From an uncultured Synergistia bacterium (GTDB lineage Bacteria; Eremiobacterota; SpSt-956; JAKJGF01): 28,492 nt of DNA. Where the stretch lies: positions 1 through 28,492 of the forward strand of contig CALARM010000285.1 in NCBI GenBank assembly GCA_937888925.1. The letters are read 5' to 3'. The position numbers and the translations under genes are program-made. The notes below the pieces were generated by a model. It saw nothing but the letters and a program-made list of their open reading frames with translations, was not told where the DNA came from and ran no database searches. Shown here piece after piece: positions 1 to 9,225 of this stretch. The first letter of the stretch is position 1; the number at the start of each line of letters is the position of its first letter.

Positions 1-504
1 CAAGAATATAATAATATGGAATTTTACTTCTGGAAGGAATTTTCTCCTCCACCGTCAAGACAGATCAAAGAAGGAAACACTCATGTAGACCTTACTATAG
101 AAACTCCTAAAAAAATAATATTTATAGAAGCAAAATATAAAAGTGAAATAAGCCTTAAGACTACCTATGATTCTGAAAGAGACCAGATCATAAGAAACCT
201 GGATGTAGGAAGCTGGGCAGCAAGAGAAAGAGAAAAAGAATTTTATTTTATCTTACTTTTAACAAAATCCGGTTCCACTTCTATAGATAAATTTAATTTC
301 TATAAGAATAACCCTGAAAGAATAAAAGAAAAAATTGGCAGTTACAGAGATGACCTGAAAAATTATTCTGTTCTTACAGAAAATATGTATATCATTTACT
401 GGGAAGATATTTATAAACTGCTTCATAATAAAGAATTTTTAGAAAAAGCAAATCTGGATTTGATGGAATTACAGGAATATCTCAAAGATAAAATTAATAT
501 CTAA
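1..504 (+). CDS. PD-(D/E)XK-type nuclease, C-terminal part (5' end outside window)
   Basis: The frame is open to the first base, reading Q-E-Y-N-N before the first internal Met at 16, so this is the C-terminal 167 residues of a longer protein. A hand alignment with the C-terminus of the leftward gene at 12526-13722 gives about 98 identities over 160 residues, and even the residues before the first Met match that paralogue. The segment VDLTIE followed 13 residues later by EAK is the D...ExK signature of PD-(D/E)XK nucleases. It follows a conserved FWKEF-PPPSR block, and the C-terminal YWEDIY is shared with the paralogue. The full-length protein is expected to be near 400 residues. Target and reaction are not known; DNA cleavage is inferred from the motif only. 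A strong terminator follows, so it ends its transcription unit. Confidence 0.8.
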   Translation, partial: QEYNNMEFYFWKEFSPPPSRQIKEGNTHVDLTIETPKKIIFIEAKYKSEISLKTTYDSERDQIIRNLDVGSWAAREREKEFYFILLLTKSGSTSIDKFNFYKNNPERIKEKIGSYRDDLKNYSVLTENMYIIYWEDIYKLLHNKEFLEKANLDLMELQEYLKDKINI

Positions 505-525
505 TTATAACTATAAAATTCAACT

Positions 526-560
526 AAATCTCCTTAAAATTTAAGGAGATTTTTTATTTT
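526..560 (+). terminator. Intrinsic terminator after the left-edge nuclease gene
   Basis: A perfect 13-bp inverted repeat (526-538 with 540-552, arms AAATCTCCTTAAA and its complement) surrounds a single A and runs directly into a T-rich tract ending near 560. It lies 22 bases after the stop codon at 504. The actual loop must use several of the central A/T pairs. Confidence 0.8.
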
Positions 561-704
561 TAAAAATACAAGACAGATTTCTTAAAAATCAATCGTTTTA
601 TATATAGAAGGAGGATATGATAATAAGAGCAGGTAATAAGAATAAGAAACTGTCAGTTTTATAAAGTCTTTCTACAAAAGAATTTAAAAGGAGGAAATCA
701 AACT

Positions 705-1754
705 ATGGTATTTATAGAAGATTATATTGAAGACTGGTCTCAGGAGATTGGCAGGGATCAGGTAATTCTCTGTTATATCCCATCAATAAGCAGGGATTCT
801 TTTCTTCATGTGGCTTTCTGGAAAGGTTCTTTTGATGTAAGAAATTATTTAAAAAGTGGTTCGGCTAAATTAAGAGACAGATACAGACTAAAATTAAGTG
901 ACTTAATTTCCGGTGCAAGTCCATATATTTTACGTGTAAAAGGTAGAGTCAGTGTTAATGAAGTAAAGATCTGGAAAGATGAAGTCATGGAAGCAAACAA
1001 TTTATATCTTAAGACAGCCAAACAATCTATGGGAAATAAAGGAGGAAATTTAAATACTTCAGATAATAAAATAGTGAGAGCCTTCAGAAAAAATGTAATT
1101 CCACATTGGTATTCCTATGGGATCACAGAAAAGAGAGCGGCAAGATTAGAGAATAATCTAAATTTAATGAATGATCTATACTCATATGGTAATATGAAAG
1201 AAGATTCATCTGTTATATTCTATTTTATCTTAATGGATTTAACCAGACAGATAAAAATGAACCTTCATCAGAGAAATTCCAGCGGTAATCTCCGTGATTT
1301 CAAAGATATATTCAAAACTGTTAATAACAATAATTCTTATGGTGATACCTTGCTTACTCAACTTGCGCCTTTTAAAGATATAGATCCTTATAAATACTTC
1401 ATTACCTTTGAACTTCAGTTAAATAACAATTACGCTATAGGCAACCCTGCTGTTAAGACCAATCAGGCAGATATAGTTATTACAGATGTAGAAAATAAGA
1501 AGTTATATGTAATTGAGGCAAAATTATCTACAGAATTAAATGACTATCAATTAGAAAATGCTCTGACAGCTATTGAAGATTTGACTGTAAAAAATAGAAG
1601 TAGTGTATTTCATGGTTTTAATGGAAAGCTGATTGTTCTGGATGTATATCGAGATAAGACATTCGGTAATATAGACGTTATAACCTGGGAAGATATAATA
1701 GATATAATAAAAAAATCAGAAGATAAAATAATAAAGACTTTCGATATTCAATAA
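705..1754 (+). CDS. PD-(D/E)XK-type putative nuclease
   Basis: This 349-residue protein is not one I recognise by family name. Its C-terminal third holds QADIVITD, then KLYVIEAKLS: an Asp in a strand followed by E-A-K, the PD-(D/E)XK nuclease-fold signature. The terminal TWEDIIDIIKK resembles the YWEDIY end of the nuclease just upstream, though overall similarity is not visible. The N-terminal 200 residues show no motif I can name. The start is set by AAAGGAGG ending 9 bases before ATG 705. It is flanked by intrinsic terminators at 526-560 and 1778-1812, so it is probably transcribed alone. Neighbouring CHAT-NACHT and nuclease genes suggest a defence role; DNA or RNA as target is unknown. Confidence 0.7.
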   Translation: MVFIEDYIEDWSQEIGRDQVILCYIPSISRDSFLHVAFWKGSFDVRNYLKSGSAKLRDRYRLKLSDLISGASPYILRVKGRVSVNEVKIWKDEVMEANNLYLKTAKQSMGNKGGNLNTSDNKIVRAFRKNVIPHWYSYGITEKRAARLENNLNLMNDLYSYGNMKEDSSVIFYFILMDLTRQIKMNLHQRNSSGNLRDFKDIFKTVNNNNSYGDTLLTQLAPFKDIDPYKYFITFELQLNNNYAIGNPAVKTNQADIVITDVENKKLYVIEAKLSTELNDYQLENALTAIEDLTVKNRSSVFHGFNGKLIVLDVYRDKTFGNIDVITWEDIIDIIKKSEDKIIKTFDIQ

Positions 1755-1777
1755 TTCCATAATATTCTATAGTTTAT

Positions 1778-1812
1778 AAAGCTCTTGAGTCTAACTCAGG
1801 AGCTTTATTTTT
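1778..1812 (+). terminator. Intrinsic terminator
   Basis: A 12-bp stem (1778-1789 with 1795-1806, one G-T wobble) encloses the loop TCTAA and is followed by TTATTTTT. It separates the nuclease gene ending at 1754 from the CHAT-NACHT gene starting at 1901. Confidence 0.75.
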
Positions 1813-1900
1813 ATAAAAATTATTTATTTTTCCTTAGAGGTTTTTTACATATAAATATTTAATAATTATTAATATATATTCTTCAGGTTGGGAGCTCAAT

Positions 1901-4900
1901 ATGTCTGATTATAAAGATTTTATTCTAAGTATTTCCTCAAAAAACAATAAATATCTCTTTGAAGAGATAGATTTTTCTTATACTGGTAATACTTCAGACA
2001 AAAATATAAAACTTTCTGAAGAAGGAAGTTATGATAAAAAGACTTTAGAAAATAATTTCTATGAACTTTTAAAAGAGGAAAGTCATTTCACAATTAATCA
2101 CAGAACTATTGCTAAATTAAGAAGCGAAGAGTTATCTGAAGATAAAATAAAACTCTTAAAAGAAATGCATTATAAAGACGAAGAAACACTAAAGTATTAT
2201 CTAAAGAGATTAAACTTTCAAGATAATGAGATTGATATAGTTACAAAATTTTCCAGGATTATAATTACTGATGCTGGCGGTTTACCGGATCATAAAGCCT
2301 TAACAAAAGCTGGTAAATTTCTCTGGAGTAAATTTATCCCGGAAAAAATACAAAAGAAAATTCTGCAAAAAATTCAGGAAACCAAAGCAACTGGAAAAAA
2401 TTTAAGATTAAGACTTCTCATAGAACCTTCTGAAATTCCTACTCTTCAACAATATCCCTGGGAAGCCCTTTATGTTGAAGACTTTAAGTCTTGTGGCTTA
2501 CAGAGTCCTTTTTTAATTTTAGATGATTTTGTCTCAATTGTTCATACTAATAAAATACCTAAAATAACTCTGGCCCTTGTTAAGACCTTAAAGGTGCTTC
2601 TAATAGGATCTTATTATGGAAATAAAGATTATAATCTTGACATGTTACTAAAGGAAGACATAGCTTCATCCCTTAAAAATACTGAAGAGATTTTAAAAAA
2701 TACTTTTAGAGTTGAAAAATTAAATATAGAAGAAGTTACAAAAGAAAATGTCAAACATAAATTACAAGAAGGCTGGCATGTTATCCATTTTCTCGGTCAT
2801 GGGTATTATCTTGGAGGAGATCCCTCAAACCACTCCGGAATTATACTGAAAAATGAAGTGACTTTAACTGCAAAAGAATTCAGTGAATTTATGCAGAATA
2901 CAATAACTCGTGTAGTATTTCTGGCTTCCTGTAATACTGCTCTGGGTTTTGGTTATGGACTAAATAAGTGTGGAATCCCTGCTGTTATTGCAATGCGCTA
3001 TAATGTTAATAAAGATATTATTATAGAAGCGTCCAGCGTATTCTATAAATCTATCAGTGAAAAAGATTCGATAGATAAAGCAATAATAAAAATGCGAAAA
3101 ATAATAAAACAGCAAAATATAGCAGAAGCATTTACTCCTGTTCTTTTCCTTTCTTCTCAGGATGGCAGGCTTTTTACAAGTGATGAAAAAGTTGCAATAG
3201 GAAATTATCTGTATTATCTACAACGTTCTTATTCTTACACTCCTATAAGTTTTGGGAAAGCATATTCTATGGATGACTTTGTAGAAACGCCTTTAGGTAT
3301 TGAAAAAAGAAAAGAAACAGAAAGAGAAGATAGAAAAATAGAAAAAGAAAGTAAAAATAAAAATTTACGGTGTTATCGTAATAGCCTTGAAGGAAAAGAT
3401 AGTAAATTAGACAGGATAGATGTTTTTGATGTTGTCAAAACACAAAAACATATTGTCATCAAAGGAGGTCCGGGAGCAGGGAAAAGCACTCTGTTACAAT
3501 ATATTGCTTACAAAAATGCGAAAAAGTTGACTGATAATAAACTGGAAGAAATTGAATTTCTTCCTCTTTATCTAAGATCAAATGATTGGTCTACAGAAAA
3601 AGGAAAATTTATTGAATGTTTTGAAAAGTCTTGTAAAGATGCCGGCCTGGATAAAAAGTTTTTTGAGACAGTAGAGCAATATATAAAACAGGGTAAATGT
3701 CTTATTCTTTTGGATGGTTTGAATGAAGTTACAAAAGATAAGTCAGATTTTATTAACAATAGACTTAATCAATTTGTAAATGGAGAGGGAAAATATTGTA
3801 ATTTTATTCTAACCACCCGTTCAATTGGGTATGAAGAAAAATTGGTTGGATGGGAAGAATATGAATTAATGCAATTTGATGATCATCATAATAGTGAAAA
3901 ATTTAAAGATAGAGAAAAATTTATAAATGTGTATTTTGGTAAAGATAAAGAAAAAGCCAATTCTTTTGTGAAGGCACTTAAGGATAACAAACAAATGAGA
4001 GGTATTTCTTGCAATCCTCTTCTTCTGAAATTAATGTGTTTTGTCTATGAAAAGAACAATTTAATCCTGCCTACCAGAAGAGTGGATTTGTATGATAAAG
4101 TTATTTCTTTAATGCTAAAAGAATATTTTAAATTACGTGGTAACCCAGAACAAAAAATAGAATCTACTATTCGAACATATAGGAAAATTTTGGAAGAGTT
4201 ATCTTTAGTCTTTTTTAAAAAAGGGCAGAAAGCTTTTACTTTTAACGAAATTTATGAAATATTAAAAGATAATGATAATCTATCAGTAATAGAAAATATG
4301 CCTTATGAAAGTGGTTTGTTGCAAAAGCTGAACAATGACAAATATGCATTTCTTCATCCGACCTTTCAGGAATATTTTACAGCATGTGCTTTGAAAAATC
4401 AGGAAAATTACATTCAGATAGTTGACAAAAACCTGCCAGAATACCGGAGATGGAAAAAAGTAATTCTCTTTTTAGCGGATTTATTAAATGAAAAAGCAGA
4501 TGAGCTGGTTAATCTGCTTTTAAATTATTATCAGAAACAATCTTTTAAATGTAAAGAAAAAGTAACAAAAGACAAATGGTTTGATTTACTTATATTAGCT
4601 TTATATTGTTGTTGTGAAAAAGAGACTGGTTGCGAGAATAAATTTATGAAACTTTTAGAAGATATTATTAATAACAGTTATAGTGTCTTTCGTAGTGAAG
4701 CTGTTAGATATTTAGGATGTTTTAATTCTGAACAGACGCTTGAAATGTTCATAAAATTGTTGAAGGATAGAGATAGAGAAGTCCGCTGTGAAGCTGCTGA
4801 ATGTTTAAGTAATATAGCATCAGAAAAAGCTATAGATGCTCTTGTTAATGCTCTCGACGAAAATGATGTATACTTATGGGAAAAAATTGCCAGTATTTTA

Positions 4901-6643
4901 TGTGAGTTAGCTCCTGAAAAAGCTCTGGAGCCAATTCTAAAATGTATAGAATACCAGAGTCATAAAGATTATCCAGGTGATGGTCTGGAAATAACTGAAG
5001 GGTTAATGTCAATAGCTGAAACAAATACAGGATCCGATCTTATTATAAAAACCTTCTATAATAGAAATACATCTGTTCGAGAGAAAATAGTTGAAGCTAT
5101 AGATTACATGACAGGAAAAAATGAAAAAATTACAAAACTTATCTTAACAGCCCTTCACGATACAGATGCTGATGTTAGATTTTGGGCGGCAAGAGCATTA
5201 AATGAATATTTGAGAAAAAACTATTCAGGTAACATTCCCCAATATTTTATAGAACATTTTATAAAAGCTTCTGAAGATGAAGAGATAGAAATTCGTGGTT
5301 ATATTATTCCTCTCCTGTACAATATAGACCACAAAAAAGGTCTGGAAGCTCTTATTAAAGCCATAAAGTATGAAGCAGATATGAATATTAAATTTGTTAC
5401 TGCAGATACCTGTAAAAGAGGAATAAAAACGAAACTATTAGACAGTTTTACAGGTAAAGAAATAATAAACAATCTAAATACTACAGAAGATTTCCTTATC
5501 AACCTTTTCGATGATAAGAACTGGCTTATTCGTATATATAGTATTGAATTATCCAGTGTTTATACAAAAGGTTCTGAAAAAGTAAAAGAAAAAATTATTA
5601 ATGCATTACTTGACGACAGTCATTGGAGTGTTAGAGAAAGTGCTGCTTATACTCTGGCAAGCATTACACCAAAAGAATCTATAGAATCATTACTACATGC
5701 TATGAATGATGAAGATTTTCAAGTAAGAAGTTCTCTGGCATATATACTTGGAAGGCTATGTTATAAAAAAAGGGGTATAAGAAGTTTGTCACAATTATCA
5801 TTATTACGAGGCTCCAAGTTCACTATTAAGCCTATTGAAGCATTAGAAAATAAAACATATGAAAACGTTACAGAAAACCTAATTAATTTATTAAAGGATG
5901 AACACTGGCAGGTCAGGAAAGAAGCTGTATATGCATTAAAAAATATAGGTAATAACAAAGCTTTAAAACCACTTATAGAATTGCTTAACGATAAAGAGGT
6001 ACAATTACGTATCAGTGCTATAGATGCGATTAAAGAATTAGGTAATAACAAAGCTTTAAAGCCACTTATAGAATTGCTTAACGATAAAGAGGTAAACGTA
6101 CGTATCAGTGCTATAGATGCGATTAAAGAATTAGGTAATGAAATAGACCCTTTTATAAAAACACTGAATGATGAAGAGCTTGAAGTAAAAATAAATGCTA
6201 TAAAAGCTTTAGGAGAAACATATAATGAGAAAGCTGTAGAACCTCTTATTAAAATCTTAAATGATAAAAATCAGGAAATCTCTAAAGTAGCAATAGAAGC
6301 TCTTGGAAAAATTAATAAATCTGAAGGAATATTAACTCTATTGCTTGATAGAGCAAAAAATATGCCTGGCCTCATTGAAACCACACTTGGTACATTAAGA
6401 AACTTTGAACCACAATTATTAGAAAAATATCTTGATCAAATTTTACCTTTTTTAAAAAGCCCTGATAATGAAATTCGTAATATAACCATAAGTTTGTTAG
6501 GTGAAATAGGGAGTTATAAAATTATAGAACCACTTATAGATATGCTGGACGATCCTGATAATGATGTTCGTGAAAACACCAGAGAAGTTTTAAGTAAGAT
6601 ATTTACAGGAAAGTCTTTATTTGAAAGAAAATATGAGTGTTAA
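1901..6643 (+). CDS. CHAT-NACHT-HEAT protein (NLR-like, putative phage sensor/protease)
   Basis: A 1580-residue cytoplasmic protein with three parts. Residues about 160-425 form a CHAT (caspase-like) protease domain with the expected His-Cys pair: H300 in HFLGHG and C344 in LASCNTA. Residues about 515-690 form a NACHT-type STAND NTPase, with Walker A GGPGAGKST at 522-530, Walker B LILLDGLNE around D605, and a downstream TTRS sensor-like motif. From about residue 915 to the end runs a long array of HEAT/PBS-lyase-type repeats. Bacterial NACHT and Avs proteins with this plan sense phage products through the C-terminal array, oligomerise by the NTPase and activate the N-terminal effector. By analogy this one would cleave a protein after sensing. 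No obvious substrate gene such as a gasdermin is adjacent. The start ATG follows GGGAG at suitable spacing. The gene sits alone, downstream of a terminator. Confidence 0.9.
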   Translation: MSDYKDFILSISSKNNKYLFEEIDFSYTGNTSDKNIKLSEEGSYDKKTLENNFYELLKEESHFTINHRTIAKLRSEELSEDKIKLLKEMHYKDEETLKYYLKRLNFQDNEIDIVTKFSRIIITDAGGLPDHKALTKAGKFLWSKFIPEKIQKKILQKIQETKATGKNLRLRLLIEPSEIPTLQQYPWEALYVEDFKSCGLQSPFLILDDFVSIVHTNKIPKITLALVKTLKVLLIGSYYGNKDYNLDMLLKEDIASSLKNTEEILKNTFRVEKLNIEEVTKENVKHKLQEGWHVIHFLGHGYYLGGDPSNHSGIILKNEVTLTAKEFSEFMQNTITRVVFLASCNTALGFGYGLNKCGIPAVIAMRYNVNKDIIIEASSVFYKSISEKDSIDKAIIKMRKIIKQQNIAEAFTPVLFLSSQDGRLFTSDEKVAIGNYLYYLQRSYSYTPISFGKAYSMDDFVETPLGIEKRKETEREDRKIEKESKNKNLRCYRNSLEGKDSKLDRIDVFDVVKTQKHIVIKGGPGAGKSTLLQYIAYKNAKKLTDNKLEEIEFLPLYLRSNDWSTEKGKFIECFEKSCKDAGLDKKFFETVEQYIKQGKCLILLDGLNEVTKDKSDFINNRLNQFVNGEGKYCNFILTTRSIGYEEKLVGWEEYELMQFDDHHNSEKFKDREKFINVYFGKDKEKANSFVKALKDNKQMRGISCNPLLLKLMCFVYEKNNLILPTRRVDLYDKVISLMLKEYFKLRGNPEQKIESTIRTYRKILEELSLVFFKKGQKAFTFNEIYEILKDNDNLSVIENMPYESGLLQKLNNDKYAFLHPTFQEYFTACALKNQENYIQIVDKNLPEYRRWKKVILFLADLLNEKADELVNLLLNYYQKQSFKCKEKVTKDKWFDLLILALYCCCEKETGCENKFMKLLEDIINNSYSVFRSEAVRYLGCFNSEQTLEMFIKLLKDRDREVRCEAAECLSNIASEKAIDALVNALDENDVYLWEKIASILCELAPEKALEPILKCIEYQSHKDYPGDGLEITEGLMSIAETNTGSDLIIKTFYNRNTSVREKIVEAIDYMTGKNEKITKLILTALHDTDADVRFWAARALNEYLRKNYSGNIPQYFIEHFIKASEDEEIEIRGYIIPLLYNIDHKKGLEALIKAIKYEADMNIKFVTADTCKRGIKTKLLDSFTGKEIINNLNTTEDFLINLFDDKNWLIRIYSIELSSVYTKGSEKVKEKIINALLDDSHWSVRESAAYTLASITPKESIESLLHAMNDEDFQVRSSLAYILGRLCYKKRGIRSLSQLSLLRGSKFTIKPIEALENKTYENVTENLINLLKDEHWQVRKEAVYALKNIGNNKALKPLIELLNDKEVQLRISAIDAIKELGNNKALKPLIELLNDKEVNVRISAIDAIKELGNEIDPFIKTLNDEELEVKINAIKALGETYNEKAVEPLIKILNDKNQEISKVAIEALGKINKSEGILTLLLDRAKNMPGLIETTLGTLRNFEPQLLEKYLDQILPFLKSPDNEIRNITISLLGEIGSYKIIEPLIDMLDDPDNDVRENTREVLSKIFTGKSLFERKYEC
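5948..6133 (+). repeat. Near-identical 93-bp tandem duplication of one HEAT unit
   Basis: Two direct copies, 5948-6040 and 6041-6133, differ at only four bases by hand comparison. Each encodes one 31-residue HEAT unit beginning GNNKALKPLIELLNDKEV. Neighbouring HEAT units have diverged much further, so this looks like a recent in-frame expansion. Confidence 0.9.
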
Positions 6644-7107
6644 TCTTGATAGAATTCATTAGTTAAATATTCCTCCGTATCAGAGCTTATTATACTTTTC
6701 ATTACCGGTCCATGGATTTTCATCATATGAATCGGTTCAAATTTTCTTTTATAAAATAATAATCCGGAAAATATTTTTGGCTCTGCAGAATGCTCAATTG
6801 AAATCTTGACAAAAAGTTCTTTAGTGAAGATATATTTGTTATAAATCGACAAACCTAACATTAAAGGGAAATAACCTGCCTTTGCATAATCAGATGAAGC
6901 CAGACCTATTTCTATAAAAAAATCTGCATGTTCTCTAAATGATAGAAGTGAAAGAGGATTATAAAACTCCAGATCATTGCAACATAATTCCTTTCTATCA
7001 GAAAGAAAATTGCCACTTACTTTAAGAATAGCAATATCGGAAAGATTCCTGTTAAGATACTTCAATATTTCTTTAAAATCTATAGATGAAACTGTTACTA
7101 TATTCAT
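6640..7107 (-). CDS. Hypothetical protein, 155 residues
   Basis: I do not recognise this family. It is a soluble-looking, mixed alpha/beta protein without signal peptide or clear membrane span. The start ATG (7105-7107) is supported by AAGGAAGG seven bases upstream. It is convergent with the CHAT-NACHT gene: the two stop codons share the palindrome TTAA at 6640-6643. Its own leader faces the anchored protein gene at 7259, giving a 150-bp divergent intergenic region with hairpins. It could be a small partner of the CHAT-NACHT protein, but orientation gives no support for co-transcription and I cannot assign a role. Confidence 0.6.
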   Translation of the reverse strand: MNIVTVSSIDFKEILKYLNRNLSDIAILKVSGNFLSDRKELCCNDLEFYNPLSLLSFREHADFFIEIGLASSDYAKAGYFPLMLGLSIYNKYIFTKELFVKISIEHSAEPKIFSGLLFYKRKFEPIHMMKIHGPVMKSIISSDTEEYLTNEFYQD

Positions 7108-7127
7108 TTTCTTACCTTCCTTAATAT

Positions 7128-7167
7128 AAAAAATAAACTCCTTATATAATTAAACAGTTTATTTTTT
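7128..7167. promoter_or_regulatory. Hairpin in a divergent intergenic region
   Basis: A 12-bp inverted repeat (7128-7139 with 7156-7167) lies between the divergent genes at 7107 and 7259. The right arm continues into a T-run, so on the plus strand it resembles a terminator. On the minus strand it would sit in the leader of the 155-residue gene. A second short stem (TCTGTC 7173-7178 with GACAGA 7191-7196) follows, then eight T residues. The region is nearly pure A/T, so chance palindromes are likely. Confidence 0.3.
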
Positions 7168-7258
7168 TTAAATCTGTCTTAATTTTTTATGACAGAATAT
7201 AGATTTTTTTTTAGTTATATATATTAGGAAAAATTACTGAATGAAGGAGGAAAATAAT

Positions 7259-8134
7259 ATGTGGTTTACAGCTTTAATCGCCGCAGGAGCTGTTCTGGTC
7301 ATTGGAACTGGTATATATTTATGCAGTTCCCCAGAAACTTCTACAGAAGAAACTAAATCTACAGACAACGATTATAAATCAGCTAATCCTAATGACATTA
7401 TAAATTCTCAGGACAAGATAGAACAAAATTCTGAGAAGGTAGAGGATTCTCAGGACAAGATAGAACAAAATTCCGTTATGAAAGAAAATCCTCAGGAATA
7501 CATACAGGATTTTTTTCACGTAGACCCCATTTCATCTGATAATAACCTTACTTCCCAGCAAGAAGTATTGGAGAATATTTCAGAAGAAGTAAATACAATA
7601 CCTGAACAAGAAACACCATCTCAGGAAAATGAACTTGAGAATATTAATGAGAACTCGCAGTATTTTGTTGAAGAAGACCAGGAACTAAATGACATAAAAA
7701 TTGACTATATAAATTTACCTTTTGCTATATTACCGCCGGGAACACTTGAAAGAGACATCTATTTATGGCTTGAAAAAAATTACAAAAATAAATATGAATA
7801 TGATAAACAGCTCGAAATAATGAATTTCCTGAGAAATTTTAATCCAGTAATCATAGCCAGAGGCCAGTGTTTTGAACAGAAAGATAATGAATATATAATC
7901 ATGATTTTCGAAAAATCAAATAATAAAAAAATTGCAGTTGCCGAATCAGGAGAATACGGAAATGCCACATATTATTACGAAACATATTCTGACAATAACT
8001 CGGAATGGGTTCAGGTATTCAGTATGGACAAACAAAATGCCAGAAGAAAAGCCAGACGTATTTATCATGATTACACCAATCATTTATACTCATGGAAATA
8101 TCAAATTAAATCTCTTCTGAAAAATTATTTTTAA
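7259..8134 (+). CDS. Membrane-anchored protein of unknown function
   Basis: The start is ATG 7259, giving 291 residues. The ATG at 7241 in the same frame is rejected because the ribosome binding site AAGGAGG (7244-7250) lies directly behind it and is correctly spaced, 8 bases, for 7259. The N-terminus is one hydrophobic segment, residues about 2-22, ending in YLCSS. It fits a membrane anchor; the lipobox is poor. An acidic, Glu/Asn/Gln-rich linker of about 120 residues follows, containing a duplicated 14-residue unit. A folded C-terminal domain of about 140 residues begins near INLPFAILPPGT and ends with a basic, Tyr-rich helix. I do not recognise that domain. The layout suggests a surface or periplasmic domain on a flexible stalk, with topology not determinable from sequence alone. 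Confidence 0.7.
   Translation: MWFTALIAAGAVLVIGTGIYLCSSPETSTEETKSTDNDYKSANPNDIINSQDKIEQNSEKVEDSQDKIEQNSVMKENPQEYIQDFFHVDPISSDNNLTSQQEVLENISEEVNTIPEQETPSQENELENINENSQYFVEEDQELNDIKIDYINLPFAILPPGTLERDIYLWLEKNYKNKYEYDKQLEIMNFLRNFNPVIIARGQCFEQKDNEYIIMIFEKSNNKKIAVAESGEYGNATYYYETYSDNNSEWVQVFSMDKQNARRKARRIYHDYTNHLYSWKYQIKSLLKNYF
7404..7473 (+). repeat. Short in-frame direct repeat in the stalk of the anchored protein
   Basis: An identical 28-bp sequence occurs at 7404-7431 and 7446-7473, a 42-base period. It encodes NSQDKIEQNS twice within the acidic linker. This is consistent with length variation of a disordered stalk by slippage. Confidence 0.8.
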
Positions 8135-8169
8135 TATTTTCTATACAGTATTTCAAAATTCCATCTCTC

Positions 8170-9174
8170 CTATATTTCCTGCTCCATCTCCCAGAGAATC
8201 TCCTTCATGGCCATCAATGACCATTTATTCTCCGGCTCAATCTCAAGGATCTTATCATAACACTCAAGAGCCTTTTCATAATCCTTTAATTCATAATATA
8301 CACGACCCTTCCCATCAAGACACCAGATATTATGACATGGATATATCTCTGATAATTCATTATAATATTTAAGCGCCTCATCATACTTCTTCCATTCCAT
8401 AAAAACCTCAGCCTTCATCACCCATATACAAAGGTATTCCGGCTCTATCCCTGTAATTTCATCATAGCACTTAAGGGCTTCCTCATATCTTTCCAGTTCC
8501 ACTAAAACCTCTATTTTTCTATGCAGGGCTGTTGTATTCTGAGGATCTCCTTCCAGCACTTTATCAAAACACTCTATTCCTTCATCATATCTGCCAAGCT
8601 TACACAAAGCATTACCTTTATAAATAATTACAACAAAGTCTTTCGGTTCAATCTCAAGAGCCTTATCATAATAAAAAAGAGAATCTTCAAATTTTTCCTC
8701 TTCAAAGTATATATAACCATTTTTCACCAGAGCCAGTACATCTGAACCATCAAAATTCAGAGCCCTGTTACAGATTTCATGTGCTCTATCATAGTTATCT
8801 TCTAAAATCAGGGAATCTATATTAAAACTCCAGTTGTAAACATCTGAAACTTTAAACCTCATACAATCGCATTTCTTCTTAATTATCAGGGGCCGTCTCT
8901 GCCTCCTACGAAAGCTTCTTCTCTTTTTATAAACATAATTTGTCAACCTGATTTTTATGGTTCTGTCATAAGAATAAAAAGGTTTCCCATTTTTCCTTCT
9001 GACGGGTACTTCACAAAAAGATAAAACTGATTCCATTCGCTTCTCAATGGATTTTATACGGACTCTTATAGTATTTTCCATCTTATTAAGATAGACCCTG
9101 AAAAATTTATTTCCCGGTAACATAACAGATATGGCAGTAAAAGTATTATAATAAATTGTCATACTGGTTTTCAT
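8170..9174 (-). CDS. TPR-repeat protein with basic N-terminal region
   Basis: A 334-residue protein. Residues about 112-316 are six consecutive 34-residue tetratricopeptide repeats with the usual pattern (KFEDSLFYYDKALEIEPKD, RYDEGIECFDKVLEGDPQN and similar). These form a helical solenoid for binding a partner protein. The first 110 residues are not TPR and include a strongly basic stretch (KKRRSFRRRQRRP near residues 83-95) that could contact nucleic acid or acidic lipid. The start ATG is supported by AGGAGG seven bases upstream. It is the last gene of a leftward series and follows the zinc-ribbon/DnaB gene by 51 bp. It may be an adaptor for that ATPase, inferred from position only. No signal peptide is evident. 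Confidence 0.8.
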   Translation of the reverse strand: MKTSMTIYYNTFTAISVMLPGNKFFRVYLNKMENTIRVRIKSIEKRMESVLSFCEVPVRRKNGKPFYSYDRTIKIRLTNYVYKKRRSFRRRQRRPLIIKKKCDCMRFKVSDVYNWSFNIDSLILEDNYDRAHEICNRALNFDGSDVLALVKNGYIYFEEEKFEDSLFYYDKALEIEPKDFVVIIYKGNALCKLGRYDEGIECFDKVLEGDPQNTTALHRKIEVLVELERYEEALKCYDEITGIEPEYLCIWVMKAEVFMEWKKYDEALKYYNELSEIYPCHNIWCLDGKGRVYYELKDYEKALECYDKILEIEPENKWSLMAMKEILWEMEQEI

Positions 9175-9225
9175 TATTATCCCTCCTGATGCTTTTTATT
9201 ATACAAAACTTACAAACCTGGTATA

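Noticed and set aside
617..664. 15-codon leader peptide upstream of the gene at 705
   Set aside because: AAGGAGG is present but only two bases from its ATG, too close for normal initiation, and the peptide has no attenuator-like features.
5299..6051. Reverse-strand frames inside the CHAT-NACHT gene
   Set aside because: They are shadows of the HEAT-coding sequence, lack ribosome sites and show no domain.
7241..7258. ATG 7241 as start of the anchored protein
   Set aside because: The AAGGAGG ribosome site begins right at its second codon and is correctly placed for ATG 7259, so it would lie inside the coding sequence.
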